Source: Bacteroidota bacterium (GTDB taxonomy: Bacteria > Bacteroidota > Ignavibacteria > Ignavibacteriales > Ignavibacteriaceae). Taken from it: 52,839 nucleotides of DNA. The DNA lies in contig JAKALM010000010.1 in NCBI GenBank assembly GCA_021824145.1, positions 1 through 52,839 of the forward strand, given 5' to 3'. Under the pieces are notes generated by a model. That model saw nothing but the letters and a program-made list of their open reading frames with translations. It made no database searches and was not told where the DNA came from. The translations under genes were made by a program, and so were the position numbers. Below, piece by piece: positions 45,134 to 52,705 of this stretch; the first letter of the stretch is position 1, and the number at the start of each line of letters is the position of its first letter.

Positions 45134-45823
45134 TCATTCTGATTTAGCGCTGAGATAATAAACTTTTGGTTTAGTACCAAGATCTTCCTGCAGAGTAAAT
45201 TTTCTGTAATCGTGCATTGCTTTTGAAACTTTGCTGTGAGGATCATCCAGATCGCCGAAGTAAATTGCTTTTGATGCACAAACTTCTGCGCATGCCGGCT
45301 GATAATCTTCTTCACGAATTTCTCTTTTTTCTGCTTTAGCTTTTTCTTTTGCAATCTGCAATCGATGAATACAGAAAGTACATTTCTCAACAACACCTTT
45401 TGGCCTTACCGAAACATCTATGTTATTGCACTTTTCATTTTCCACCGGCTGCTCATCTTTAAACCAATTGAAAACTTTTGCTGTGTAAGGACAGTTTGCC
45501 ATACAGTATCTGCACCCGATACACTGCGGATAAATTTGTGCAACAATTCCATCGTCTCTTTTAAAAGTTGCACGTACCGGACAAACTTTTATGCATGAAG
45601 GCTCATCGCACTGCATACAAAGCGCCGGAACATTTTCTGCTCTTACGTCAGGATAACTTCCTTCATAATTTGTATCAAGCATTTTCATCCAAAACATCGC
45701 TCTTCCCATTTCAGCATTTTCTTTTGAAACGATCTGAACATTGTTTTCAAGTTTGCATGCTGTAATACAAGCTTCGCATTGGTTGCATTTATTAAGATCA
45801 ATCACCATTCCATATCTAGGCAT
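45134..45823 (-). CDS. Four-cluster ferredoxin subunit (NrfC/PsrB/ActB2-like)
   Basis: A 229-aa iron-sulfur subunit with sixteen cysteines arranged for four [4Fe-4S] (or [3Fe-4S]) clusters: 13/16/19/23, 69/72/77/81, 101/104/107/111 and 148/151/178/182. The second and third groups show CxxCxxPxCxxxCP and CIGCRYCMANCPY patterns, typical of DmsB/NrfC/PsrB subunits. It would wire the molybdopterin-like subunit to the NrfD subunit at the outer face of the inner membrane. No signal peptide is visible, so it is probably co-exported with its TAT-bearing partner, whose gene it overlaps by 8 bases. Confidence 0.93.
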   Translation of the reverse strand: MPRYGMVIDLNKCNQCEACITACKLENNVQIVSKENAEMGRAMFWMKMLDTNYEGSYPDVRAENVPALCMQCDEPSCIKVCPVRATFKRDDGIVAQIYPQCIGCRYCMANCPYTAKVFNWFKDEQPVENEKCNNIDVSVRPKGVVEKCTFCIHRLQIAKEKAKAEKREIREEDYQPACAEVCASKAIYFGDLDDPHSKVSKAMHDYRKFTLQEDLGTKPKVYYLSAKSE

Positions 45824-48071
45824 AAATACTCCTGTTTTGAGTTCCGGTAACTTTCATTCCGCCAGTCATTACCTGTGCAGTAAGCGATGATGCAGAATCA
45901 AGATCGATTAAAGTTTCAGAGAATGAAGGCATTCCGCTCGCTTTATCAAAGACATCATCCGAATAGTCCAAAGGATTTGCACCACAATTATCACCGAAGT
46001 TCGTATGTCCTAATCCGAAAGGAATATCAATATTGCCTGGCATTACTGAAGGATTGTAAACTAAAACTACCGGAAATTTTCCTTTATCAGTTCTTAAAAA
46101 AACTATGCTTCTTTCACGAAGAGAATATTTCCCAGCGGTATCCGGATTTATTTCTGCCCACAGCTTGTAAAATGTTTGCCATCTACTTCCGAATTGTTCA
46201 ACCAGAACTGGAAATATGCTCATGCTTCCTTTATAATCTAAATTTTTCTTAAAGATATTCAGCCGAAGCTTTTTATTTGGAAGAGAAGCAAATAACTTTT
46301 TCTGTTTTAAATTTTCTTTGCTGAAAGTCGAATCAAAATTAACTTTTGGATTATAGGAAATCTTATCTGCAAAAGGATTCCACCAGCCGCCGGCATCTTG
46401 AATACCATCCCAAAAATCATCAAAGCTGCTGTAGCTTTCTGTTTGCCAGCCAATTTTGCGCAAGCCTTTTTCAATCACTGTCGGTTTATTCTGATCCATC
46501 AGAATTCCCTGGTGAGTAGAATAAATTTTATTAGCTATTTGTTTTATGTAATCGTTATAAGTTTCGTAAGGAATTTTTGTACTGGATTTTAAATCTTTCA
46601 TCAATGAAATTAAAACATCGCCGGTATCAACAGTGTTATAATAATGATCTACAACAGGCTGAAGTAAAGTTGCAGTCGGCATTCCCATAGATTCGTCAAC
46701 TAACAAATCAAACTTCTCAAAGTCATCATGATCCGGAATAATCAAATGAGCGTTGGCAGTTGTTTCATCTACAAAAGAAGAAAAGCTTACGATAAACGGA
46801 ATTTTGCTTAATTGCTTTTTCAAATCTTCTTTATTTGTATTATTGAAAACAAAATTGCTGTCTGAAATTATTAGTGCCTCAATTGGTTTGCTGCCAGCTA
46901 AACGTTCTCTAAAATCCGCAAATGATATTTCTTCGTTATCTTTATTTTCTTTTTCTAAAATAGATTGAATTAAATTTTCTTTAATATTCCCGTATCCTTG
47001 AAAACCTTTTAAAGCATTCAGCGCAATTACAGCCATTGCGTTCAGCGTGCCGTTTGAATTATAGAGTAAGCTTTCATCAAAATATGCTGCTGGTGCTGAA
47101 GCTTTTTCAAATGCTCTTCCAACTTCCAAAACTTTATCGGAAGAAACTCCGGTCAATTCCTGCACTTTATCCGGATAGTAATTATCTAATATAAATTGTT
47201 TGAAGTCGTTAAATCCTGTAAAATATTTTTCAACAAAAGCTTTATCATATTGTTCATCTCTTAAAAGAACATAAGCAATTCCTAAAGCGAAATCTCCGTA
47301 CGCTGCCGGAAGAACTGGAATCCAATCATCTGCTTTGGAAATGCTTGGAGTAAGCTTCGGCTGAACTGCGGCAAGCTTAAATCCTTTTGATCTGTGCTCA
47401 ATTATTTTGCGGGTGAAATAAAGAGGATTTTCAGAAACTTCCATAATTTGTGAACCGAAGTTCAGTAAGTAATCGCATTTGTCGAAGTCAATAAAATCCG
47501 GTTTTTCTCCAGCGGCTTTTTTATAAATCTTAGAGGTATTTGCTTTGAAATTATCAATGACAAGATTCTTTATTCCGGTTACTTCGGAAAATTTCTTGAA
47601 CATTTCTGAACGCAGTCTTGATTCAGTTTGCGCAACAATAAAAATATCATCTTGTTTATTAGTATTTATAATTTTTGACAGATTATCTTTTAATATTTTA
47701 TAAGCTTCATCGTAAGAAATTGAAACAAATTTGCCGTTAATATTTTTCATCGGGCCGGTTAATCTTTCCGGATGATAAAGCCTGGCAACTGAAGCAATTC
47801 CCATTGAACAAATGCCGCCTTCATTTACCGGCGAAAGCGGATTGCCAAAAGCTTGTATTGGAAGATTATCTATCAATCTGATTTTTAAACTGCAGCCGCC
47901 TGGACACATTGTACAGGCAGTCATTTTCCATGTTTCTTTTCTTGGACCTGAATAAAGCACTGGTTCCATAGATTTCGGAATTTTCATGATAGCTCCTGCG
48001 GCGCTTCCTACAGCAAGTCCGGCAAGTGAGCCTCCAAGCAGCTTCATAAAATCGCGTCTATTTATTTGCAT
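45816..48071 (-). CDS. TAT-exported molybdopterin oxidoreductase-like catalytic subunit
   Basis: A 751-aa protein with a twin-arginine signal (NRRDFMKLLGGSLAGL at residues 4-19) and the DMSO-reductase-type Fe-S motif, Cys53/56/60/88 (CTMCPGGC ... GICSMG). It is the likely active or electron-transfer subunit of a complex iron-sulfur molybdoenzyme. The bis-MGD binding segment is unorthodox: ADDWIPVLPAAYGD replaces the usual PGTD, and QPKLTPS replaces DPRxT. I see no obvious Cys/Ser/Asp/Sec molybdenum ligand near the expected site. It may therefore be altered or lack molybdenum, as in ActB of alternative complex III. It follows the pentaheme cytochrome and precedes its ferredoxin partner. Confidence 0.87.
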   Translation of the reverse strand: MQINRRDFMKLLGGSLAGLAVGSAAGAIMKIPKSMEPVLYSGPRKETWKMTACTMCPGGCSLKIRLIDNLPIQAFGNPLSPVNEGGICSMGIASVARLYHPERLTGPMKNINGKFVSISYDEAYKILKDNLSKIINTNKQDDIFIVAQTESRLRSEMFKKFSEVTGIKNLVIDNFKANTSKIYKKAAGEKPDFIDFDKCDYLLNFGSQIMEVSENPLYFTRKIIEHRSKGFKLAAVQPKLTPSISKADDWIPVLPAAYGDFALGIAYVLLRDEQYDKAFVEKYFTGFNDFKQFILDNYYPDKVQELTGVSSDKVLEVGRAFEKASAPAAYFDESLLYNSNGTLNAMAVIALNALKGFQGYGNIKENLIQSILEKENKDNEEISFADFRERLAGSKPIEALIISDSNFVFNNTNKEDLKKQLSKIPFIVSFSSFVDETTANAHLIIPDHDDFEKFDLLVDESMGMPTATLLQPVVDHYYNTVDTGDVLISLMKDLKSSTKIPYETYNDYIKQIANKIYSTHQGILMDQNKPTVIEKGLRKIGWQTESYSSFDDFWDGIQDAGGWWNPFADKISYNPKVNFDSTFSKENLKQKKLFASLPNKKLRLNIFKKNLDYKGSMSIFPVLVEQFGSRWQTFYKLWAEINPDTAGKYSLRERSIVFLRTDKGKFPVVLVYNPSVMPGNIDIPFGLGHTNFGDNCGANPLDYSDDVFDKASGMPSFSETLIDLDSASSLTAQVMTGGMKVTGTQNRSIYA

Positions 48072-48108
48072 TCAAAAATTCTCCTAAGTGTCATTGTTCT
48101 ATTATTTT

Positions 48109-48621
48109 TTAATGGTGACAATTTCCGCAATCGGTTGTTATATCTTTTTGTTCATGACAGTTGAAGCAAAACGGCATCATAATCGGACTGAAATTTTTCA
48201 AATCCGGGGAATCTTGTTTTGTCATATCACCGTGGCAGGCTGTGCAGTCAAGTTTTCCAAGTTTAACATGCCTTCTATGCGAAAAGTAAACGTAATCTGG
48301 AACTGTGTAATGAACCTTCCAAACTATAGGCTTATTCTCTTTAACTAAATTATAAATTATCTTTTCTCTTTTAGAAGCTGGATTTATTAATGTAGAATGA
48401 CACATGCTGCAGTAATCTATATTTGGAATTCCTGCACGCGCATCAGTTTCTACTCCACGATGGCAGTTAACGCATTTTATTTTATGCTTAGATGTATGAA
48501 CGTAATGGCTAAACGGAACCGGATAATCATCTGTTGAGCTAGTTGATTTATGATTAAAAATAAAGTAGCCGACAGCCGCACCAATTACGAAAAGTATTAA
48601 AACAAATAGTTTATTCTTCAT
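48109..48621 (-). CDS. Pentaheme cytochrome c (ActA-like)
   Basis: A 170-aa protein with a membrane-anchor/signal helix (residues 5-22) and five CxxCH motifs, at Cys50, 71, 126, 152 and 165, the last ending the protein with a spare His. Extra His residues before the first motif (SHYVHTSKH) and in the middle (YFSHRRH) fit bis-His ligation as in cytochrome c3/c7-like proteins and in ActA, the pentaheme subunit of alternative complex III. Encoded 37 bases upstream of the molybdopterin-like gene on the same strand. It probably passes electrons between that complex and soluble cytochromes. Confidence 0.92.
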   Translation of the reverse strand: MKNKLFVLILFVIGAAVGYFIFNHKSTSSTDDYPVPFSHYVHTSKHKIKCVNCHRGVETDARAGIPNIDYCSMCHSTLINPASKREKIIYNLVKENKPIVWKVHYTVPDYVYFSHRRHVKLGKLDCTACHGDMTKQDSPDLKNFSPIMMPFCFNCHEQKDITTDCGNCHH

Positions 48622-48788
48622 GATAATTTTGTTTCGGTATTTTCAAGAACTTTTCCAGATTTCAATTTCATTTCACTTTAACAGAAAATATTTAGGCTTT
48701 TCCAATAACCCCTGCCCTTCCGGCAGACCTAAAAAACTTTATCACAAAGTTTATTCAAGTCTACCGGTGGCAAAAGTTTTAACGGGGA
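48622..48788. other. Intergenic gap with weak hairpin
   Basis: This 167-base gap separates the monoheme and pentaheme cytochrome genes. On the minus strand AAACTTT, GTGAT, AAAGTTT and a T run form a weak terminator-like hairpin (about 48734-48752). A degenerate inverted repeat (CCGGxAGAC/GTCTxCCGG) flanks it. The gap may hold an internal promoter for the downstream genes. Confidence 0.45.
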
Positions 48789-49229
48789 TTACTTTTCTAT
48801 TGATCTTAAAAATTCAAGCACTGCTCTTGCTTCATTTTCCTTCAAATGCTGATCTTTCATCATTGGAACTTTTTTCCAATCTTGAATCAGCTTTTTAACA
48901 TAAGGATCTTTCTTCTGCATCTCGGTAGTATTCATTAAATAATTCATAATGAATACAGGCGATAATCCTTTTGTTATTCCGCGAAGCGGCGGAGCTAAAT
49001 TTACATCATCAATGTTATGGCATGCTGAACATTTATTATTATAAATATCATTGCCTTTATCAACTAAGCGCTGATCTATTTTTCCAAGTTTAACTTCTTT
49101 AATCGGGCCAATACCTTTATCATTTGATTGGCCGCCTTTATTCTGATATTCGAAATTGTTTGCACTGAATCCAAAGAAACAAATTATCGATATCATCAGA
49201 AGCGCACTTATAATTATTTGTTTTTTCAT
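48789..49229 (-). CDS. Monoheme cytochrome c
   Basis: A 146-aa class I cytochrome c with a signal peptide/anchor (residues 5-21), a CSACH heme site at 67-71 (ACHNID) and the C-terminal helix ARAVLEFLRSI. The distal ligand is probably Met123/124 in VPMMKDQHLKENEARAV, which is a common placement for such cytochromes. It lies between the Cyc2-like porin gene and the pentaheme gene in one transcriptional direction. That makes it a good candidate for a diffusible or tethered periplasmic carrier linking outer- and inner-membrane components. It also resembles ActE-type monoheme subunits in size. Confidence 0.9.
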   Translation of the reverse strand: MKKQIIISALLMISIICFFGFSANNFEYQNKGGQSNDKGIGPIKEVKLGKIDQRLVDKGNDIYNNKCSACHNIDDVNLAPPLRGITKGLSPVFIMNYLMNTTEMQKKDPYVKKLIQDWKKVPMMKDQHLKENEARAVLEFLRSIEK

Positions 49230-49278
49230 TTTTATTTCTCCAAGTATTTAATCATCGTTCTTTAATATTTTTAATCAA

Positions 49279-50661
49279 CTAAAAAAGCAGCCAGCCTACC
49301 AAATAAAGTGAATTATTATCAGTTGCATTTCTTCCAGAACCATCATAGTTAGAGCTGCCGCCGTTGAATGTATTGTAAATATTATATTGAAGTGCAAACT
49401 GTGTATTCATCCAAGGCAAGAATGTAATTTGTAAAACTTCACCGCTGCTGTTAGGTTCGCCGTTTGCACTGCCTGTTACATCACCTGGCGCATAAAGCCC
49501 AGCATCTGCGGTGCCGCTTGTTGTAAAGTAGCCTGCTGAAAGAGCAGCCCACTGCGGGAAGTTATAGCTTAAATCAATTTTAAATGAGTTTAATGTATTG
49601 CTTGGATTTGCTGAACCGCCAGCATTATAAGTTGCATCAAGTGTCTGTTTTTCTGTAATGTAAGATGCATGAGCAATCCATGAACCACCGGCATCATTTG
49701 TAACTTCATACTGAGCATCGAATCCAAGGTCTGTATATTTATCTGTTAAACCTGTAATTCCTGATGGATACATTTCAGAAGAAATTCCGAATGTTCCTAC
49801 TTCTAAATATTGTCCTTGCCATTGATGTTGAATTGCTAAGCGCCAGTAAGGAGAAACTCCTTTAATTGTTCCGGACCAGGTTGAATCTGCTGGATAAGAA
49901 GCGCCTTGTATTGCAGTTTTATAGAAAGAAACTTCTGCATAAATTAATTTGTTATACAATGCATACACACCAAGTCCGGCTTCATTTCCCGGAGCTGCTT
50001 GAAGTAATGTAGATGCGGTTGGGCCAGGTGTTGCGCCGGATGCAACATAAGGAAATCCCCATACCGGAGTAGTATTCCAAACATCTTGAATTGTTGGATT
50101 ATTATTTAAAGTTAATCCGTACAAAAGATCATTTCCGCCAAGCGAAGTATGATTTGCATATCTAATATCAGCCATATCTAAGCCGAATGTTCCTGCTGTT
50201 GGATCATAAGTAAATTGTAAATATGTGCCAATCTTTGGTGTAATTTCGCCGGATAAAAACACGCTTACCTGATCCGGTAATTCTGCTGCATAACTGCTTG
50301 CGCCAGGAGTTGCTTTACTAACTGAGGAGAAAGAAGTCATTATCATTGCAGAAAGCGGAAGAGAATTCATTATGCTTAATTCTGTTCTCTCGCTGTCAGG
50401 TGAAACTGCTTCAAGCATAGGAGAGTTTGAAGTAGTATAGCCATTTAACTTGAACATTCTTCCAAAAGAATTTAATTCGGGATAAGTGTAATGGCAGTAA
50501 TTACATGAAAGCCCAGTTTGTCTTGCAAAACTTGGGATAGCATAATTAGCCGGCGCCGCTAAGAGTAAAAGCATTCCGACTGAAGCAAGGATGAATAATA
50601 ATTTATTACTCTTCCTTTCTAAAATTAATTTTGAAAATATTGCTGACATTTTTGAATCCAT
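49279..50661 (-). CDS. Cyc2-like fused monoheme cytochrome-porin
   Basis: A 460-aa outer-membrane protein. After a signal peptide ending about residue 41 (APANYA) comes a short mature N-terminus IPSFARQTGLSCNYCH. The heme site is Cys53-His57, followed by PELNSFGRMFKLNGY. This fits the Cyc2 pattern AxPxFARQTGxxCxxCH with the FGRxFKxxGY tail. The remaining roughly 380 residues form alternating-strand beta-barrel sequence. Cyc2 proteins carry electrons across the outer membrane and some oxidise Fe(II). Barrel length and order fit, but homologues in non-iron-oxidisers exist, so the substrate is open. GGAG precedes the ATG. The monoheme gene follows. Confidence 0.82.
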   Translation of the reverse strand: MDSKMSAIFSKLILERKSNKLLFILASVGMLLLLAAPANYAIPSFARQTGLSCNYCHYTYPELNSFGRMFKLNGYTTSNSPMLEAVSPDSERTELSIMNSLPLSAMIMTSFSSVSKATPGASSYAAELPDQVSVFLSGEITPKIGTYLQFTYDPTAGTFGLDMADIRYANHTSLGGNDLLYGLTLNNNPTIQDVWNTTPVWGFPYVASGATPGPTASTLLQAAPGNEAGLGVYALYNKLIYAEVSFYKTAIQGASYPADSTWSGTIKGVSPYWRLAIQHQWQGQYLEVGTFGISSEMYPSGITGLTDKYTDLGFDAQYEVTNDAGGSWIAHASYITEKQTLDATYNAGGSANPSNTLNSFKIDLSYNFPQWAALSAGYFTTSGTADAGLYAPGDVTGSANGEPNSSGEVLQITFLPWMNTQFALQYNIYNTFNGGSSNYDGSGRNATDNNSLYLVGWLLF

Positions 50662-50702
50662 TTTATCGCTCCATTTATTGTTATGGTTTTTTCATTATTA
50701 TT

Positions 50703-51080
50703 TTATTCTATGCTTGAACTTAAGCAGCTTTCGATTGCAGCATCCAGTTTGCTTAGTTCAAGTGGTTTTACAAAAAGATAATCTGCACCGTAAGTTTTTA
50801 TGTCCTGTTCTTTTATTTTATCCGGGTAGCTTGTAATAGCAATAATCCGCAAACTATTGCGGACTTCCTTTGCACGCGATATAAAGCTTTTTCCGAATTC
50901 TGAATTCTCTCTTACATCGGTAATTAGAAGATGAAAATTATACTGCCCAATTTTTTTTAATCCGGTCTCTATGTTAGTTACGCCTGTCATCGAGTAATTT
51001 TTCTTCCGTAAATAATTTTCGAACGCTGAAAGAATATTTTCATCTTTATCTACAACTAATATTTTTGGCCTATGCTTCAC
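50703..51080 (-). CDS. Single-domain response regulator (receiver only)
   Basis: A 125-aa CheY-like receiver with no output domain. The phosphorylation site is Asp55 (LLITDVRE), with acidic residues at 11 and 13, Thr83 and the conserved Lys105 in FVKPLE. It sits 41 bases upstream of the Cyc2-like gene on the same strand and heads the electron-transfer cluster, so it may share its transcript. A stand-alone receiver needs a partner kinase and effector, and none is in the window. A phosphorelay or allosteric role is possible. Regulation of this cluster is an inference from position. Confidence 0.85.
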   Translation of the reverse strand: MKHRPKILVVDKDENILSAFENYLRKKNYSMTGVTNIETGLKKIGQYNFHLLITDVRENSEFGKSFISRAKEVRNSLRIIAITSYPDKIKEQDIKTYGADYLFVKPLELSKLDAAIESCLSSSIE

Positions 51081-51285
51081 TTTTAATAAACCAATAATTT
51101 CGGTATGAGTTATTCAACTAATATGCCGTAGTAATAAATTTTAGAAACAGCCGCTAAGTCTTTTAATTTGAAGAAAAATAATTACGAAAGAATGTTGTTG
51201 AGAAGAAAAACTGCCAAATAATATTTTGCACCTGCCAAGCGGAATTTGACAGTCTCTTTAAGGATCTTTTGTAAATATATTTTTT

Positions 51286-51360
51286 GATGCTAGTTATTAG
51301 ATTCTAGATTCTAGCTAAAATATCAAACATCCAGAATCATGCATCTAGTTCCAGCATCCG
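51286..51360. repeat. Low-complexity CTAGATT/CCAGCATC tract
   Basis: Degenerate short motifs (ATTCTAGATTCTAG, CATCCAGAATC, GCATCTAGTTCCAGCATCC) repeat here. The reverse complement resembles the tract just after the HTH gene (52423-52466). Confidence 0.6.
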
Positions 51361-51550
51361 AAATATTTATAAATTATTTACTTAAATAAATTAATTACCT
51401 AAGTTTTAACTGCTTAAATTATGATTTTATTTAAGACTTAAGGGTTGGGATTATAAAGGCGAGCATTTTGATGATAATAACTCAATACGAATTTTTTTTA
51501 ACTAAGAATAGTTACTTAATTCCTAAGAACGAATCAGTTGGTTGAATATA

Positions 51551-51690
51551 ATTAAGGGGCTGTCCCAAAAGTAATGTTGTCATCACGAGCGAAGCGAAGT
51601 GATCTGAATTTTGAATTAAAAACTAAAGATTGCTTCGTAGTTTCACTCCTCGCAATGACTTCTACTCTACTTTTTGGACAGCCCCTTAAT
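51551..51690. mobile_element. MITE-like element
   Basis: A 140-base element bounded by 23-base terminal inverted repeats (22 of 23 identical, starting ATTAAGGGGCTGTCC). Inside, two inverted GAAGCGAAG/CTTCGTAG-type blocks make a further imperfect fold. It has no coding capacity. The ends resemble those of DDE insertion sequences, so it is probably a non-autonomous, transposase-dependent element. Confidence 0.75.
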
Positions 51691-51710
51691 AATATGCGCT
51701 ATGTCAGAAA

Positions 51711-51970
51711 TCAATGAATTTATTCATTGGTCAATAAGAATCAATTTATCATTCACCAATGAATTTATTTATTGGCATTGATAAAATTTTTAATTAATAA
51801 AACTCGTGGTGTGAATTAAAAATTTATTATCAAAAACTGTTGAAACAGTTACAAAACAAAGGATTGATTTTATTAACCCACGGATTAATCCGTGGGTTAA
51901 TATGAAAACATGCTACATTAAAGCCGTTTCAACGGCTTACAATCTAATTCACACAACTGGTTAATAAAAT
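51711..51970. repeat. Cluster of palindromes/inverted repeats (REP-like)
   Basis: Several self-complementary blocks lie together. CAATGAATTTATTxATTGG is present twice (51712 and 51757). AACTGTT/AACAGTT is at 51835-51850. A perfect 32-base palindrome built on ACCCACGGATTAATCCGTGG is at 51871-51902. AAGCCGTT/AACGGCTT is at 51921-51938. GTGTGAATTA (near 51810) recurs inverted as TAATTCACAC (near 51945), enclosing the inner palindromes. This resembles REP/RAYT-type intergenic elements. No transposase is nearby. Confidence 0.65.
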
Positions 51971-51985
51971 ATAAATGGGGTTCTT

Positions 51986-52420
51986 ATGTCTCGATTCAGC
52001 TTTGCACAAGATGACCTGTATAGATTTGTAGAAAGTATTTTTCCGCTTTACTATGCAAAACATAAACGCGCTGCGGAAATTACGGATTGCATCATAAACA
52101 ATTTTCCGAGGAAAATTGCTGAAGACGAAATAGCCGCAGAGCTTAAAGTAACAAAAAGATGGATTCAGAAAATCTGTCTTACTTCTTTTTTAATTACCTT
52201 TACCCGACTCAAAAGAATTCTCCGCATTTACTCTGCTTTAAAATTACTGAATGAAACTAACCTTGATATGATGGGCATTTCTGTTTACTTATATTATTCG
52301 GATGAAACAAACATGGCAAGAGATTTTAAATTGGAATTGAACATCTCCCCTACTCAGGCAAGAAAAATGATGATGAATAAAACCCCAATGGAATTATTTA
52401 TGAATAAATGGAAAAAATGA
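51986..52420 (+). CDS. AraC-type HTH domain protein
   Basis: A 144-aa protein made almost wholly of an AraC/XylS-type double helix-turn-helix. The first HTH is IAAELKVTKRWIQKIC (about 49-64) and a linker helix follows (RLKRILRIYSALKLL). The second HTH is ISVYLYYSDETNMARDFKLEL (about 98-118) with NISPTQARKM. There is no effector domain, only a short N-terminal stretch, so it may be a minimal regulator or a truncated AraC protein. GGGG six bases before the ATG supports the start. It lies between repeat regions, and its target is unknown. Confidence 0.8.
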   Translation: MSRFSFAQDDLYRFVESIFPLYYAKHKRAAEITDCIINNFPRKIAEDEIAAELKVTKRWIQKICLTSFLITFTRLKRILRIYSALKLLNETNLDMMGISVYLYYSDETNMARDFKLELNISPTQARKMMMNKTPMELFMNKWKK

Positions 52421-52705
52421 AAACTGGATGCTGGATTTTTGATACGATATTCTGGATGCTGGATAAGAATTGAATATCGAAAATCAAATTAAGAAAACAG
52501 AACTCATTACTCCAGACTAAGTATTACCGACCAAAGACAACAAACTACGGACAACCGACTAAGGACCACGGACTACGGACAAAAAATGGTTCAGTTCGCT
52601 TTTTGATTTGGGATATAACCTCTAATCGGTTAGTTTCGTTTTGAACTAATACCAATTAAGTATTTTAACTGGGTTAGCTTCATTTTACGGCAGCTTCAAT
52701 ATGAT
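52421..52705. repeat. Low-complexity tracts after the HTH gene
   Basis: CTGGATGCTGGAT is present twice (52424 and about 52452). Degenerate GGACTACGGAC/GGACCACGGAC units lie at about 52508-52580. No gene is seen. The tract is similar in type to 51286-51360. Confidence 0.6.

Larger units (their letters stand above)
51081..51985. other. Repeat-rich gene-free region
   Basis: This 905-base region holds no credible gene. It contains a low-complexity tract (51286-51360), a MITE-like element (51551-51690) and a cluster of palindromes (51711-51970). The promoter for the cytochrome cluster must lie near its left end. The palindromes and MITE suggest past mobile-element activity. Confidence 0.7.

Noticed and set aside
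45112-45396. A basic 94-aa open frame in the ferredoxin-subunit region
   Set aside because: It lies inside the four-cluster ferredoxin gene in another frame; the cysteine-rich frame is clearly the coding one.
45816-48071. Arsenate, thiosulfate or polysulfide reductase assignment
   Set aside because: No substrate-defining residues or accessory genes (ars, phs, sulfur carriers) support any of these.
43480-48621. True alternative complex III
   Set aside because: Only one NrfD-type subunit is present and the molybdopterin-like subunit still carries an Fe-S motif, so the complex is at most a relative.
48620-48898. Plus-strand open frame across the gap before the monoheme gene
   Set aside because: It overlaps the monoheme cytochrome gene on the opposite strand, has no ribosome site and no family resemblance.
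51551-51970. A transposase gene in the repeat region
   Set aside because: No open frame of suitable length exists; only non-coding inverted repeats are present.
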